A stretch of DNA of 64,000 nt from Parapedobacter pyrenivorans (GCF_014636865.1 NZ_BMER01000005.1:308584-372583); one strand, 5' to 3'. Shown: positions 44,539 to 53,860, numbered from the stretch's first letter. Notes: generated by a model from the sequence alone, not told the origin. Translations and numbers: made by a program.

Positions 44539-45237
44539 CTAGGTTTCATCGGACGGCGTTTTTTGAAAAAGCTTAAACAAGTAGATATTGAGGAGAAAAA
44601 GGGTATAGCCGTAAACGCTGTCTTCGATCGGTATGGAGAGTATGCGGATATTGAGTATTTCTTTTGCGTTATAGTTGACGATGGGCGATTCCAGCCCGGT
44701 GCCGGTAAGCACACCGTTTACCGGTATGAAGCCCAGCATCAAAATGAGGTATACAAAGGAGGCTTTCCCAATCCACCGTGCCTTGGCGATAAGCTTTAGG
44801 TACACCAGCGCGGCAGCTGTCATCATGGCGGTAAGGGTGGTGTAGATACGGTCGTGAAAAAAAAGGACAACCATGATGCAAACCGCTATACTGAACCAAG
44901 CGATGTGAGTGCTGAACTTTTCCGCCCACTTCAGGTCGAAAAATTTATCCAAGCAGTGGTACGTAAACACGCAGGAAAAAGGAATGCAAATGAAAAAAAG
45001 CCATTCTTCAACAGGAAGCCCCAGTAGGGTGGAGCCTATTGTATAGCGGTAATCAAACCACCAAACGCCCATGTTGGTGAACCACACATCCCACAGTAGG
45101 AAAGGAGTGGCTACCAAAACTGCTGCCTTAATGAAGGCTGCGAAATGCCGGTCGAAACGGATCTTGGGATGGAAAGAAAAAATAAAGCAGATGATGATGG
45201 TAAGAAAATTGATGAGGAGGTAGGTATAAGGTGTCAT
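44539..45237 (-). CDS. crtY: Lycopene cyclase (CrtYcd-type, fused)
   Basis: Inner membrane enzyme of 232 residues that would cyclise lycopene to beta-carotene. Two repeated lycopene-cyclase domains of three helices each are visible; the first carries FDYRYTIGSTLLGLPVEEWLFFICIPFSCVFTYH and the second YNAKEILNIRILSIPIEDSVYGYTLFLLN, each with the P-x-E-(E/D) box. ATG 45237 is chosen because it overlaps the crtZ stop by 4 nt (ATGA); the frame itself extends further upstream. Last gene of the operon. Confidence 0.92.
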   Translation of the reverse strand: MTPYTYLLINFLTIIICFIFSFHPKIRFDRHFAAFIKAAVLVATPFLLWDVWFTNMGVWWFDYRYTIGSTLLGLPVEEWLFFICIPFSCVFTYHCLDKFFDLKWAEKFSTHIAWFSIAVCIMVVLFFHDRIYTTLTAMMTAAALVYLKLIAKARWIGKASFVYLILMLGFIPVNGVLTGTGLESPIVNYNAKEILNIRILSIPIEDSVYGYTLFLLNIYLFKLFQKTPSDET

Positions 45238-45692
45238 CGCTGTTTTTTCGTAAAGTACATCTTGAAATATTTGATCGGTACCCACAGAAAGCCGAAACAT
45301 TCGCCTCGTTCCTTACCGGTATGTTTGTGGTGTTGCTTGTGTGCCCTGCGGATGGCAAGCAGGTAGGGGTTTTGGGTGTTTTTTAAGAAGCTGATGCGCT
45401 GGTGGATGAAGATATCATGCACAAAAAAATAGCCCATCCCGTACAGGGTAACGCCCATGCCGATATAGAACAGGTAATTGAAGCCCTGTTGGCTGCCGAA
45501 ATACATCAGTGCGAAAGAAGGGATGGCGAAGATGATGAAGAAGTAATCGTTTTTTTCGAGATGCCCCGTGTTGCTGTGGTCGTGATGGTCGCGGTGCAAC
45601 ACCCAAAGCAAACCGTGCATCGCGTATTTGTGAATTGTCCAGGTAAGCCCTTCCATCGTTATAAAAGTAATGAGTATAATCAGTAGGTTCAT
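45234..45692 (-). CDS. crtZ: Beta-carotene hydroxylase
   Basis: Di-iron membrane hydroxylase of 152 residues that converts beta-carotene to zeaxanthin. All four histidine clusters of CrtZ are present: HKYAMH (21-26), HRDHH (33-37), HDIFIHQ and HKQHH. Helices surround them. Overlaps the neighbouring genes by 4 nt on both sides. Confidence 0.95.
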   Translation of the reverse strand: MNLLIILITFITMEGLTWTIHKYAMHGLLWVLHRDHHDHSNTGHLEKNDYFFIIFAIPSFALMYFGSQQGFNYLFYIGMGVTLYGMGYFFVHDIFIHQRISFLKNTQNPYLLAIRRAHKQHHKHTGKERGECFGFLWVPIKYFKMYFTKKQR

Positions 45693-46174
45693 GTCTCCTG
45701 TTTTTTGTTGTTAAACAGATTATCCAACACTCCGCACCGGTAATCAAAGATATGGTGGATTTTCTTCTTAACGATCCAACGATGGGCGACCTCTCCCAAT
45801 ACGCCAAACGGTAGTTCATACTCCACGGTATCTTTCATCAATACGCCTCCATCCCAGGGTAAGAATTCATGGACATGTTTCCAAAGCCGGTATGGTCCTT
45901 TCTTCTGGTAGTCCGTGAAGCTTTTGTACGGCTCTACCTGTGTGATTTCCGTTTGCCATTTCATCGGGATGCTAAACAATGGCGATACCCTGTAATCGAT
46001 GATCATCCCTTCATAAATGCCGCTTTCCGGTAAGTCCGAAATCACGGAAAACCGCATTTCCGGAGGGGTGATACGCGCGAGGTTGTGCGGCGAGGAGAAG
46101 AATTGCCAGGCGGTATCGATGCCGCAATGCAAGTATTGTGCCCAACGGAGCTGATGTGATACTGCGGTCTTCAT
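45689..46174 (-). CDS. SRPBCC-fold protein of the carotenoid operon
   Basis: Soluble protein of 161 residues with the START/polyketide-cyclase-like fold: CGIDTAWQFFSSPHNLARIT, a central groove region MIIDYRVSPLFSIPMKWQTEI, and a C-terminal helix GVLGEVAHRWIVKKKIHHIFDYRCGVLDNLF. Bacteroidota carotenoid clusters often include such a protein, whose role in binding or delivering hydrophobic intermediates is unproven. ATGA overlaps join it to crtB and crtZ. Confidence 0.85.
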   Translation of the reverse strand: MKTAVSHQLRWAQYLHCGIDTAWQFFSSPHNLARITPPEMRFSVISDLPESGIYEGMIIDYRVSPLFSIPMKWQTEITQVEPYKSFTDYQKKGPYRLWKHVHEFLPWDGGVLMKDTVEYELPFGVLGEVAHRWIVKKKIHHIFDYRCGVLDNLFNNKKQET

Positions 46175-47007
46175 GAGATGGCCATTTTATATTGGATATA
46201 ACTGGTCATCATCAACCGCAATTTTTTACGGTTGGAGATGCGGATACGCTCTTTTAGCATATGCTTTGCAGGTGTTACCTGTATTTTTTTGAATAAAGAC
46301 AGGTAGTAGCTATAGGCCAGGTAGACGCCAAACCTGGAACATAAGGGCAGCATTTTTATGCCGATCAATGCCTCGCGGAACTCGCCTTCGATTTCCTGTT
46401 CGATAGCCGATTTGATATGATCGTCAAACACCGCCATATCCACATCGGGAAAGTAATTGCGGCCGAGGATCCGGTAATCCTCTTGCAGGTCTCGCAGGAA
46501 ATTTACTTTTTGGAATACAGAGCCGAGTTTCATTGCGTACGGTCTCAACGTTTCATGCGCTGCTTTGTCTCCTTCAACAAATACATGAAGACACATCAGT
46601 CCCACTACTTCTGCCGAGCCCAGGATATATTCCTGATACCGTTCCCGGTTAAAATCTACCGGTTGTAGGTCCATCTCCATACTTTTAAGGAATTGGCTGA
46701 TCAGCTTTCGGTCTATGCCGTAGCTGTGGACGGTTTGCTGGAAGGATTGTATAATCGGGTTGAATGAGATGCCTTCTTCCAATGCCTGGTGGGTCTGCTC
46801 CCTAAACCGCCGGAGCAGCGTAGCCCTATCAAAACCGTGGAAACTATCCACGATTTCATCCGCCAGCCTTACATAGCCATAAATGGCATAGATAGCCGGC
46901 CGTATGGATGGGTGCAGGGCCAGGATACCAAGCGAAAAACTGGTGCTGTATTTTTCGGTGGTGGATTTACTTACCTGATGGGATAACTCGTCATACAGCT
47001 TTTTCAT
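46171..47007 (-). CDS. crtB: Phytoene synthase
   Basis: Condenses two geranylgeranyl diphosphates into phytoene; 278 residues. Both Asp-rich motifs are present: DEIVD (50-54) and DLQEDYRILGRNYFP (173-187). SAEVVGLMCL and the conserved YAMKLGSVFQKVNFLRD block confirm the family. It overlaps crtI by 17 nt. No crtE is in the window. Confidence 0.96.
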   Translation of the reverse strand: MKKLYDELSHQVSKSTTEKYSTSFSLGILALHPSIRPAIYAIYGYVRLADEIVDSFHGFDRATLLRRFREQTHQALEEGISFNPIIQSFQQTVHSYGIDRKLISQFLKSMEMDLQPVDFNRERYQEYILGSAEVVGLMCLHVFVEGDKAAHETLRPYAMKLGSVFQKVNFLRDLQEDYRILGRNYFPDVDMAVFDDHIKSAIEQEIEGEFREALIGIKMLPLCSRFGVYLAYSYYLSLFKKIQVTPAKHMLKERIRISNRKKLRLMMTSYIQYKMAIS

Positions 47008-48484
47008 AACGGTGTAATTTCAGTTTATTCACTTCAGTCGCTGCAATGTTTCCGGAAATGATGGAAGGTGGCACGCCAGGACCGGGAACCGTAAGCTGGC
47101 CGGTATAAAAGAGATTGGCTAGCTTTCTGTTTTTTATGGACGGCTTCCACACCGCCGTCTGTCGCAAGGTATTCGCCAACCCGTAGGCATTGCCCCGATA
47201 GGCATTGTAGTCTTGCAGGAAATCACTGATGCAGTAGCTTTTTTTATAGTCGATTTGCTTGGCTAAATCGGAAGCGCCCGTATGTTTTTCCAAGCGGTGG
47301 ATCATTTCCGACAGATAGCGTTCGCGTATCGGTTCGCTATCGTGGATCCCAGTAGCCAAAGGCATGAGTAAAAACACATTCTCATGGTGCTCAGGAGCGA
47401 CACTTGGGTCGGTCTTGGATGGGCAGCAGGCGTAGAAAAGCGGCTTTTCCGGCCATTTGCGATTAATATAGATATCGTTGATATGAGTGTCCAGATCATG
47501 CTCAAAAAAGAGCGTGTGGTGTTTCAGGTTTGGGATTTTTACGTTAAAACCCAAGTAATAAATCAGGCAGGATGGCGCAAAGGTGCGACTTGACCAGTAT
47601 CGGTCGTCGTAGTTCCTGTACTTTTTTTCCAGTAATGTTTCGGTATGGTGGTAATCCGAAGAGGCAACCACGGCATCAAAACGGTGAGCTTGCCCATTGA
47701 TGACCAACTCCGTGACCATACCACGGTCGGCACGGATATGTTCCACGGTGTGGTTGAAGTAGAACCGGGCACCGAGCTGCTCCGATATGGCTTTCATGGC
47801 TTTCACCACTTCATGAAACCCGCCCATGGGATACCAAGTGCCCAGTGCGTACCCACCGTAAGCCATGAAACTATACATGGCTGGAATGTCCTTCGGCGAA
47901 GCGCCCAGAAAGATAACCGGGAATTCCATAAGGGCAATCAACCTGGGATCGGAGAAATATTTTTTTACATAAGACCGGAAACTTGATAGCAAATCCAATT
48001 TGAGCGCACTGGCGACAATCTTCGGCGATACGAATTCCCACCAGGTATGGCAGGGTTTATTCACAAACTCGAGCATACTTACCTCATATTTATATTTGGC
48101 TGCCATCATAAAGGCGTCCAACCGGTTACCGGCTCCACGCTCGATAGTTTCAAACATTGCCCGTAGTTGAGGATAAGTGCCCGGTACGGATAACGTGCTG
48201 TCGGGAAAAATCATATCGAATTGAGGGTCAAGCGCAGTTAGCTCATAGAAATCAGTGGCTCCGTGTCCGAAATCGCGAAAAAAACGGTCAATGATATCAG
48301 GCATCCAATACCAGCTTGGTCCCATGTCAAACGTATATCCATTTTCAGTAATAAATTGCCTGGCGCGACCGCCAGCACTGCTGTTCTTTTCGAAAACATG
48401 AACCAAATGACCTTCTTTGGCCAAATAGGCGGCAGCGGAAAGACCGGATATTCCCGAGCCTATGATGGCAGTCTTTTTAGTCAT
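46991..48484 (-). CDS. crtI: Phytoene desaturase
   Basis: FAD-dependent desaturase of 497 residues converting phytoene to lycopene. The N-terminal dinucleotide fold is IIGSGISGLSAAAYLAKEGHLVHVFEKNSSAGGRARQF, followed by FDMGPSWYWMP. The C-terminal signature NLFYTGQLTVPGPGVPPSIISGNIAA is the CrtI bacterial motif. First gene of the five-gene operon, with a promoter at 48554-48584. Confidence 0.97.
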   Translation of the reverse strand: MTKKTAIIGSGISGLSAAAYLAKEGHLVHVFEKNSSAGGRARQFITENGYTFDMGPSWYWMPDIIDRFFRDFGHGATDFYELTALDPQFDMIFPDSTLSVPGTYPQLRAMFETIERGAGNRLDAFMMAAKYKYEVSMLEFVNKPCHTWWEFVSPKIVASALKLDLLSSFRSYVKKYFSDPRLIALMEFPVIFLGASPKDIPAMYSFMAYGGYALGTWYPMGGFHEVVKAMKAISEQLGARFYFNHTVEHIRADRGMVTELVINGQAHRFDAVVASSDYHHTETLLEKKYRNYDDRYWSSRTFAPSCLIYYLGFNVKIPNLKHHTLFFEHDLDTHINDIYINRKWPEKPLFYACCPSKTDPSVAPEHHENVFLLMPLATGIHDSEPIRERYLSEMIHRLEKHTGASDLAKQIDYKKSYCISDFLQDYNAYRGNAYGLANTLRQTAVWKPSIKNRKLANLFYTGQLTVPGPGVPPSIISGNIAATEVNKLKLHRYEKAV

Positions 48485-48553
48485 AATTAATCTTTTACCG
48501 TATAAGGGATTGCCTTGCTTGCAGAGTTTCCCATATTTTACAATAATGGTTTA

Positions 48554-48584
48554 CAAATATACTTTATTTCATGATTTGCAACAA
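48554..48584 (-). promoter_or_regulatory. Promoter of the carotenoid operon
   Basis: On the minus strand TTG (48584-48582), 20 bp, then TATATTTG (48561-48554). The box lies in GTATATTTGTAAACCA (48562-48547), which recurs with one change at the facing regulator's promoter. Confidence 0.65.
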
Positions 48585-48731
48585 GGTATAAGCCAATTAT
48601 TGTGGAGTAAAAGTATTTTATTATACCAATTAAATTTTTTCACTAATATAGTTTGCTGACGAACTATGGTTCAGTAATGCACTTATTTTAAGGTGAGATG
48701 CGTAAATCCACTAGATATGCAGTTAATTAAT

Positions 48732-48747
48732 GTATTTTTGTAAACCA
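48732..48747 (+). promoter_or_regulatory. Regulator promoter box sharing a 16-bp motif with the crt promoter
   Basis: GTATTTTTGTAAACCA contains the TATTTTTG box (48733-48740) for the MarR-type gene and differs by one base from 48562-48547 on the other strand. The upstream TTTG element is not clear here. A shared operator for the regulator is a reasonable inference. Confidence 0.5.
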
Positions 48748-48775
48748 AATAAATGCAGACATCAGCAATCTTTAA

Positions 48776-49450
48776 ATGACGAATTATACATTGATAAAAG
48801 ACACCATTAAGCTGCTGGAGTCGTTTGAAGCGGCGAGGCTAACGAAAGATAATTACACCAACGACATCAACGGCCTCAAGCAGTGGATCGCTGATGATGC
48901 CGGCACGCATGTGCCTTTGTCGGAACCAGATTGGGAAGGTAAGGAAGACGGCAGAAGCGCGGAAAGCGTGATTAACACGCTCATCGTGCACATGAATAGG
49001 TATGCAAAAGCGTATTCCAAATCTGCCATATATGATTCTGACTTTTCAACGCAGGAGGATTTTATTTACCTCATCAACCTAAAGGCCTTTGGTGCAATGA
49101 CCAAAATGGAATTGATAAAAAAGAATATCCAGGACAAGCCCGTTGGTATGCAAATAATCAACAGGCTTATCAAGAATGGGTGGGTATTACAGAAGGATTC
49201 GGAAACAGATAAGCGAAGTAAGATCATACAGATTACAGCGGAAGGATTGACTGCCCTACAACAACAGATGGGAAAAATTCGGCGTGCTACGGAATTAGTT
49301 ACCGGCAACCTGACCCGTTCCGAAAAAATGGAACTTATACGATTACTGAAGAAATTGGAAGACTTCCACCATCGGATATTCGCTCAAAACATGGACAGCG
49401 CTGAATTATTGGAACGGGTAGCAAATGAATATCTGCCTTTAAAACCATGA
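48776..49450 (+). CDS. MarR-type regulator facing the carotenoid operon
   Basis: DNA-binding protein of 224 residues. The winged HTH spans about 75-190: FIYLINLKAFGAMTKMELIKKN then PVGMQIINRLIKNGWVLQKDSETDKRSKIIQITAEGLTAL, the MarR helix-turn-helix and wing (the DKRSK wing tip is standard). The first 65 residues are an extra N-terminal part. It is transcribed away from crtI, 291 bp apart, with a repeated 16-bp motif at both promoters. Probable control of carotenoid synthesis; not proven. Confidence 0.85.
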   Translation: MTNYTLIKDTIKLLESFEAARLTKDNYTNDINGLKQWIADDAGTHVPLSEPDWEGKEDGRSAESVINTLIVHMNRYAKAYSKSAIYDSDFSTQEDFIYLINLKAFGAMTKMELIKKNIQDKPVGMQIINRLIKNGWVLQKDSETDKRSKIIQITAEGLTALQQQMGKIRRATELVTGNLTRSEKMELIRLLKKLEDFHHRIFAQNMDSAELLERVANEYLPLKP

Positions 49451-49572
49451 ACTCGTATGTGAGATGCCGTTGTTGCCACATTAAACACGGTTTTCAAGGG
49501 TTGGCATATACCTGCGATGAATAATCCTCCTATTAGAACAATAAAGTTATTTAGCAAGAAAACCGCCGCACA

Positions 49573-50448
49573 ATGGCTGAGCCTAAGCGAGTTTTAATTA
49601 CCGGCGCAACGACAGGTATAGGAAAAGAAGCCGCTTTTCAATTGGCCAGGCGGGGCTATGAGGTCATCTTACATGGGCGCAATGCGGAGAAAGCCGCATC
49701 GGTAAAAGCGGATATACAGGCCAGGCATCCGAATGCGAAACTAGATATCTTGATTGCCGACTTGGAAAGCAAGGCGGACACGATTAAGCTTGTAGACACC
49801 TTCTATCAACGGTATGATGCGTTGGATGTGCTCATCAACAATGCGGGCGGTGTAATGAACAAGGTGCGACAGGAAACCGTGGATGGCTGGGAAAGGACAA
49901 TTGCATTGAATGTGTTGGCTCCATTTATGTGTTCGGCACTGCTACTGCCCGCTTTGCAAAGAGGAACCGATGCCAAAATCATCAACACGTCTTCGATGGC
50001 CCATATCATGGGGAAACCCAGCTTCGACGACTTGATGTATGAAACGAAGTTCAATACGCACCGGGCTTATGGAGATGCCAAATTATATGTTATTCTCTTG
50101 GGCATTGAGTTTGCAAGGAGGCAGCAGTTGATAGACGAAAACAATCCAATCGGTATGTATGCGTTCCACCCCGGCGTGATTGCTTCTGATTTTGCCAAAA
50201 ACAGCACATCTTTATACCATCATTTTTTTAGGTTGTTCCGTCCGTTTTTGAGTTCGGTGGAGCGGGGTGCAGATACGATGGTTTATCTGGCGACGCAAAA
50301 TAATGATGCCTTGCAGAATGGCGGTTATTATGTAAGAAGGAAGGCCAGGAATGCAAGGCTGCCTACTAAGACCCTTGATGCGGCTGCGCAGTTATGGGAG
50401 CGATGCGAATCGCTGACGGGAATCCGCTTCGGGGTTGAAAGCCGGTAG
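49573..50448 (+). CDS. Short-chain dehydrogenase/reductase
   Basis: Oxidoreductase of 291 residues of the retinol-dehydrogenase-like SDR type: TGATTGIGKEAA (10-21), NNAGG, INTSSMAH with active-site Ser, and YGDAK with catalytic Tyr and Lys. FHPGVIASDF follows. Longer C-terminus than FabG types. It stands alone; being near the carotenoid genes does not itself mean a carotenoid substrate. Confidence 0.92.
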   Translation: MAEPKRVLITGATTGIGKEAAFQLARRGYEVILHGRNAEKAASVKADIQARHPNAKLDILIADLESKADTIKLVDTFYQRYDALDVLINNAGGVMNKVRQETVDGWERTIALNVLAPFMCSALLLPALQRGTDAKIINTSSMAHIMGKPSFDDLMYETKFNTHRAYGDAKLYVILLGIEFARRQQLIDENNPIGMYAFHPGVIASDFAKNSTSLYHHFFRLFRPFLSSVERGADTMVYLATQNNDALQNGGYYVRRKARNARLPTKTLDAAAQLWERCESLTGIRFGVESR

Positions 50449-50625
50449 GCGGTGCTAAGAAACGCATAAGATTTTGGAAAATCGGCAGATTTTAGTATAA
50501 TGCAGCGCGGTAATAGTCCGTGCAGTGGGCGAAATCCGGTATAACCAAGGATAAACAATTGATCAAATCGGTTTTGTATAGTTCGGGACGGAGAAACGGG
50601 AATGATAGCTCAAAAATAAAAAGCG

Positions 50626-50814
50626 ATGGCAACCATACTGCGATTGACTAAACTGAAAGGAGAAGAACCCGTACGGGTGAACTTTGACAACGTGGCGTAT
50701 TACAAAGCCAAGGGCGAGCATACGGAAATTTTATTCGTAGCACCTCGATATTATGAAAATACAATCACGGTGAAGGAGTCGTTGGCCCAGGTGGATAGAC
50801 TTTTGGGGATTTGA
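50626..50814 (+). CDS. Small conserved-looking protein
   Basis: Protein of 62 residues: ILRLTKLKGEEPVRVNFDNV then AYYKAKGEHTEILF, ending ITVKESLAQVDRLL. The length and pattern (strand, loop, VKES, helix) resemble FlbD-like small proteins, but Bacteroidota of this type are usually without flagella, so only the fold is suggested. Overlaps or abuts the next gene's frame. Confidence 0.5.
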   Translation: MATILRLTKLKGEEPVRVNFDNVAYYKAKGEHTEILFVAPRYYENTITVKESLAQVDRLLGI

Positions 50815-50849
50815 GAGCCGGATCGAGTATCCGGAAAAAGGAAATAACA

Positions 50850-51065
50850 ATGAATGAAATTAATAAATCAAAACTATACCTCGCCGTACTCATGATTGCA
50901 ACCTTGCTGTCCTTCGCGGTGCTGGAGGGGTTGAAGAAAATGGGGCGGCTCCCAGAGTTCAGCGATGATCATCGGCTATACGCGATTACAGCGGGCATAG
51001 TCCTTGTTGTCGTCATCGGGGTGGTTTCGGCGGTGCCGCGGCAACGGGATAAGGCGAAGGGGTAA
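50850..51065 (+). CDS. Small membrane protein
   Basis: Protein of 71 residues with two hydrophobic helices (LYLAVLMIATLLSFAVLEGL; LYAITAGIVLVVVIGVVSAV). ATG 50850 with AAAGGAAATAAC upstream is preferred over the earlier in-frame ATG at 50811. The end overlaps the convergent DinB-like gene by 53 bp. Function unknown. Confidence 0.55.
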   Translation: MNEINKSKLYLAVLMIATLLSFAVLEGLKKMGRLPEFSDDHRLYAITAGIVLVVVIGVVSAVPRQRDKAKG

Positions 51066-51567
51066 GTATGCCATCCAATTGGTGGTTATGCCGCATGGTA
51101 TGTACACGTACAAAATTCAACCATTCAATTCGGGTAAGTGTGCCGAGTGTGGGTACTTCAAAGTCGAGGCAAGTCAATGTCATATCCGCATCGCTATCGG
51201 CAAATTCGATTATCGAAGCCATGCGGGCACGTAGCCCAGCTAACAATTCTTCTTTGCTGATTGTGCCCGTGCTGGGCAAAATAAAATCCGGAGATTCCAT
51301 CTTGATGTCGAAATTGAGAAATGCTTCACTGAGCGGCGCTATCAGGGCTTCCGGATCCCGTTGGGTGTGGGCGGTCTGCCCCGTAAGGCACCCCACCACA
51401 TCATATGATCTTAGCAGATGATCTCCCGCCTGTGCTGCCGTCCAGCTGCCGCTAAACGGAACCCGGTTTAATGCGGGCTCATCTTGGGTTTCCAACCTGC
51501 TCAGCAGCCCGGCGAAGACGGCCTGTAACTCGATTGATAGGTTGTCCTTTTTCGTTGTACTCATCAT
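51013..51567 (-). CDS. DinB-like protein
   Basis: Protein of 184 residues of the DinB/DUF1569 type: WTAAQAGDHLLRSYDVV with the first His, and VRVHTMRHNHQLDGIL at the end with the second and third. The middle has SPDFILPSTGTISKEELLAGL. Cytoplasmic, role unknown. Overlaps the 50850 gene tail to tail. Confidence 0.85.
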   Translation of the reverse strand: MMSTTKKDNLSIELQAVFAGLLSRLETQDEPALNRVPFSGSWTAAQAGDHLLRSYDVVGCLTGQTAHTQRDPEALIAPLSEAFLNFDIKMESPDFILPSTGTISKEELLAGLRARMASIIEFADSDADMTLTCLDFEVPTLGTLTRIEWLNFVRVHTMRHNHQLDGILTPSPYPVAAAPPKPPR

Positions 51568-51687
51568 ACTACAAAATTAAGAACCGGCTGCCTGTTTCGT
51601 GATTGGCAAAACAGACAAAGTAAGGGGGTGAACACGACAAAAGATTAAAAAGATGGATGGGATGATTTGATTAGCTTTGCAGCCACT

Positions 51688-52878
51688 ATGCAGCATGCCT
51701 CACAGTCGATTTATCGTTTGCCGTTTGTGCTTCTCTGTTTGAGCTCACTGCTCTTTTCGGCAAGTTTTAATATGCTGATCCCGGAGTTGCCGGCATACCT
51801 AAGTAGCATGGGTGGCGGAGAACATAAAGGCCTTATCATTGCGCTGTTTACGCTTACGGCGGGCATTTCAAGGCCGTTTAGCGGTAAGCTGACCGATACC
51901 GTAGGGCGGGTGCCGGTAATGGCCGTGGGCTCCTTTGTATGTTTTGTCTGCGGATTCCTCTACCCGGTACTTTCCAGTGTGGCGGGTTTCTTGTTTCTAC
52001 GCCTTATCCATGGTTTTTCTACCGGCTTTAAGCCTACGGCAACGGCAGCGTATGTGGCTGATATCATACCGCGCGAGCGATGGGGCGAAGCGGCAGGTAT
52101 GCATGGACTGAGCTTTAGCCTGGGAATGGCGATAGGCCCGGCAATAGGGAGTGCCATTAGCCAGGCCTACTCGATCGATGCGCTTTTTTATTGCTCTTCG
52201 GTATTCGCGCTGCTCTCTATCGTGATTTTGATGAACATGAAGGAGACACTGCCGGCAGCGCAGCGGCAACGGTTGCGGAGGGCTTCTTTTCGTATATCCC
52301 GCACCGACATTATCGACCCAAGGGCGATTCCGGCCGCAATTGTCACGCTGTTATCCTACGTGGCATATGGTGCAATCCTCACGCTCATTCCGGATTGGAC
52401 AACACATCTGGGCATCGCTAACCGCGGCGTGTTTTTCGTGGCTTTCACGATTGCGTCGGTAGCCATCCGGTTTTTCTCGGGCAGGCTTTCGGATCAATAC
52501 GGACGTGTACCGATAATCCGTTACGGGCTGGCTACGCTTATCTTATCGCTTGGTATCTTGGCATGGGGCAATAGCCCCGTTTGGCTGATTGTGGGTGCTG
52601 CGGTTTATGGTGTCGGTACGGGTATCCTCTCACCGGCCGTGAATGCATGGACCATAGACCTGAGCCATCCACAGCAACGTGGCAAGGCAATGGCTACGAT
52701 GTACATCGCCCTGGAAGCAGGCATCGGACTGGGGGCTTTAATCACCGGGTGGGTGTACCACGATGCGATTGGCCGAATTCCGTACATCTTTTTAGGAACG
52801 ATGGCAGTAGCCGCATTGGCTTGGGGCTACCTGTGGGCTTATAGGTCGGAAAGTGAAGGCAATGATGTGCCGGTGTAA
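51688..52878 (+). CDS. Major facilitator superfamily exporter
   Basis: Inner membrane transporter of 396 residues with about 12 helices. The MFS signature after helix 2 is GKLTDTVGRVPVMAVGS, and its counterpart in the second half is GRLSDQYGRVPIIRYG. The pattern fits drug or sugar efflux of the DHA1 type. Start ATG 51688 is chosen because a TAGCTTTG box (51672-51679) sits inside the upstream extension, which would make the message nearly leaderless. Confidence 0.9.
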   Translation: MQHASQSIYRLPFVLLCLSSLLFSASFNMLIPELPAYLSSMGGGEHKGLIIALFTLTAGISRPFSGKLTDTVGRVPVMAVGSFVCFVCGFLYPVLSSVAGFLFLRLIHGFSTGFKPTATAAYVADIIPRERWGEAAGMHGLSFSLGMAIGPAIGSAISQAYSIDALFYCSSVFALLSIVILMNMKETLPAAQRQRLRRASFRISRTDIIDPRAIPAAIVTLLSYVAYGAILTLIPDWTTHLGIANRGVFFVAFTIASVAIRFFSGRLSDQYGRVPIIRYGLATLILSLGILAWGNSPVWLIVGAAVYGVGTGILSPAVNAWTIDLSHPQQRGKAMATMYIALEAGIGLGALITGWVYHDAIGRIPYIFLGTMAVAALAWGYLWAYRSESEGNDVPV

Positions 52879-52996
52879 CGAGCGCGCTCCATCCGCTGAA
52901 TAGAATAGCGAACATCTTCCAAGCCACACGGTAACGTTGTATTCGTAGACTGCATCTACGGCATTTTCGCCCTGCGTTTTACGATCCATCCAGCAG

Positions 52997-53860
52997 TTAC
53001 TTTTTCCTTACTGGAATCCATACTTCGCTATACGCATGACCCATTTTTTGCCCGTCCATTTTCGTAAAAGAAAAAGAAGGGATATCAATCACCTCATAGT
53101 TGGACGAAGGCAGCCACTCGGCGTAAATGCTAGCCATGGTCTGCTGCAATGCCGTGGGAAACGGACCCTCGTTTGGAAACACAGCCCAGGAGCAGGCTTC
53201 AACGGATACCTTATTTAGTCGCTCGCTTACCTGGTTTTCAGTGGTCAACACGCCGATCATGTGGGTTAAGTCGCCCTCCTCCTTCAAAAACTTGGCATCG
53301 GCATCGTATGAAACGTTGACAATCTCATAGGGTGCGATGTTTTGAAGGGAGTGCATTTCTTTCTTTTGCTCATCTGTAATGCTTCGTGCAAGCTTGACAA
53401 GCTCGTTGTTGATTCCTTCAAATTGCATCGGTACGCGTTTACTTACGCCTACAAAGTGAAATGCGGATTTGTCTTCAATGCGAAATTCCATGGTAGTTCC
53501 TCCTGTGACAGTAATGATAAATGAGAGTTTGGGAAATGATTTGCTGACCTTTTTTTTGATGATGTCCGATGGCAACAGCCCGCTCCATTTTTTGAAAGCG
53601 CGGGTAAAACCGTCCATCGACTGATAGCCATATTTAAAGGCAACATCGGTGACCCGTTTTCCGGCCAGTAAATCCTTATTGGCTTCCGACAGTTTCCGGT
53701 TTTTGATGTATTCACTAAGCGTGAGCCCGGAAAGGTAAAAGAAGACCTTCCTGAAATGGAAGTCGCCAATTCCGGCGTATTCGGCAATCGATTCGAGTGA
53801 TAACTCCTCGGTTATGTGATCTTCTATATATTCAATCACCCGGTTTAATTCGTGTAACAT
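52997..53860 (-). CDS. AraC regulator with GyrI-like effector domain
   Basis: Protein of 287 residues. The AraC HTH is N-terminal (about 8-105): LSLESIAEYAGIGDFHFRKVFFYLSG and VTDVAFKYGYQSMDGFTRAFKKWSGLLPSDI. The C-terminal half (125-287) is a GyrI/SOUL-like ligand-binding domain (MEFRIEDKSAFHFVGVSKRVP; VSVEACSWAVFPNEGPFP). This order is typical of Rob/SoxS-like regulators that sense small hydrophobic compounds. It converges on the MFS exporter and may control it. Confidence 0.92.
   Translation of the reverse strand: MLHELNRVIEYIEDHITEELSLESIAEYAGIGDFHFRKVFFYLSGLTLSEYIKNRKLSEANKDLLAGKRVTDVAFKYGYQSMDGFTRAFKKWSGLLPSDIIKKKVSKSFPKLSFIITVTGGTTMEFRIEDKSAFHFVGVSKRVPMQFEGINNELVKLARSITDEQKKEMHSLQNIAPYEIVNVSYDADAKFLKEEGDLTHMIGVLTTENQVSERLNKVSVEACSWAVFPNEGPFPTALQQTMASIYAEWLPSSNYEVIDIPSFSFTKMDGQKMGHAYSEVWIPVRKK

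Noticed and set aside
50626-50814. Flagellar FlbD gene
   Set aside because: Only length and a loose pattern agree; no other flagellar gene is present.
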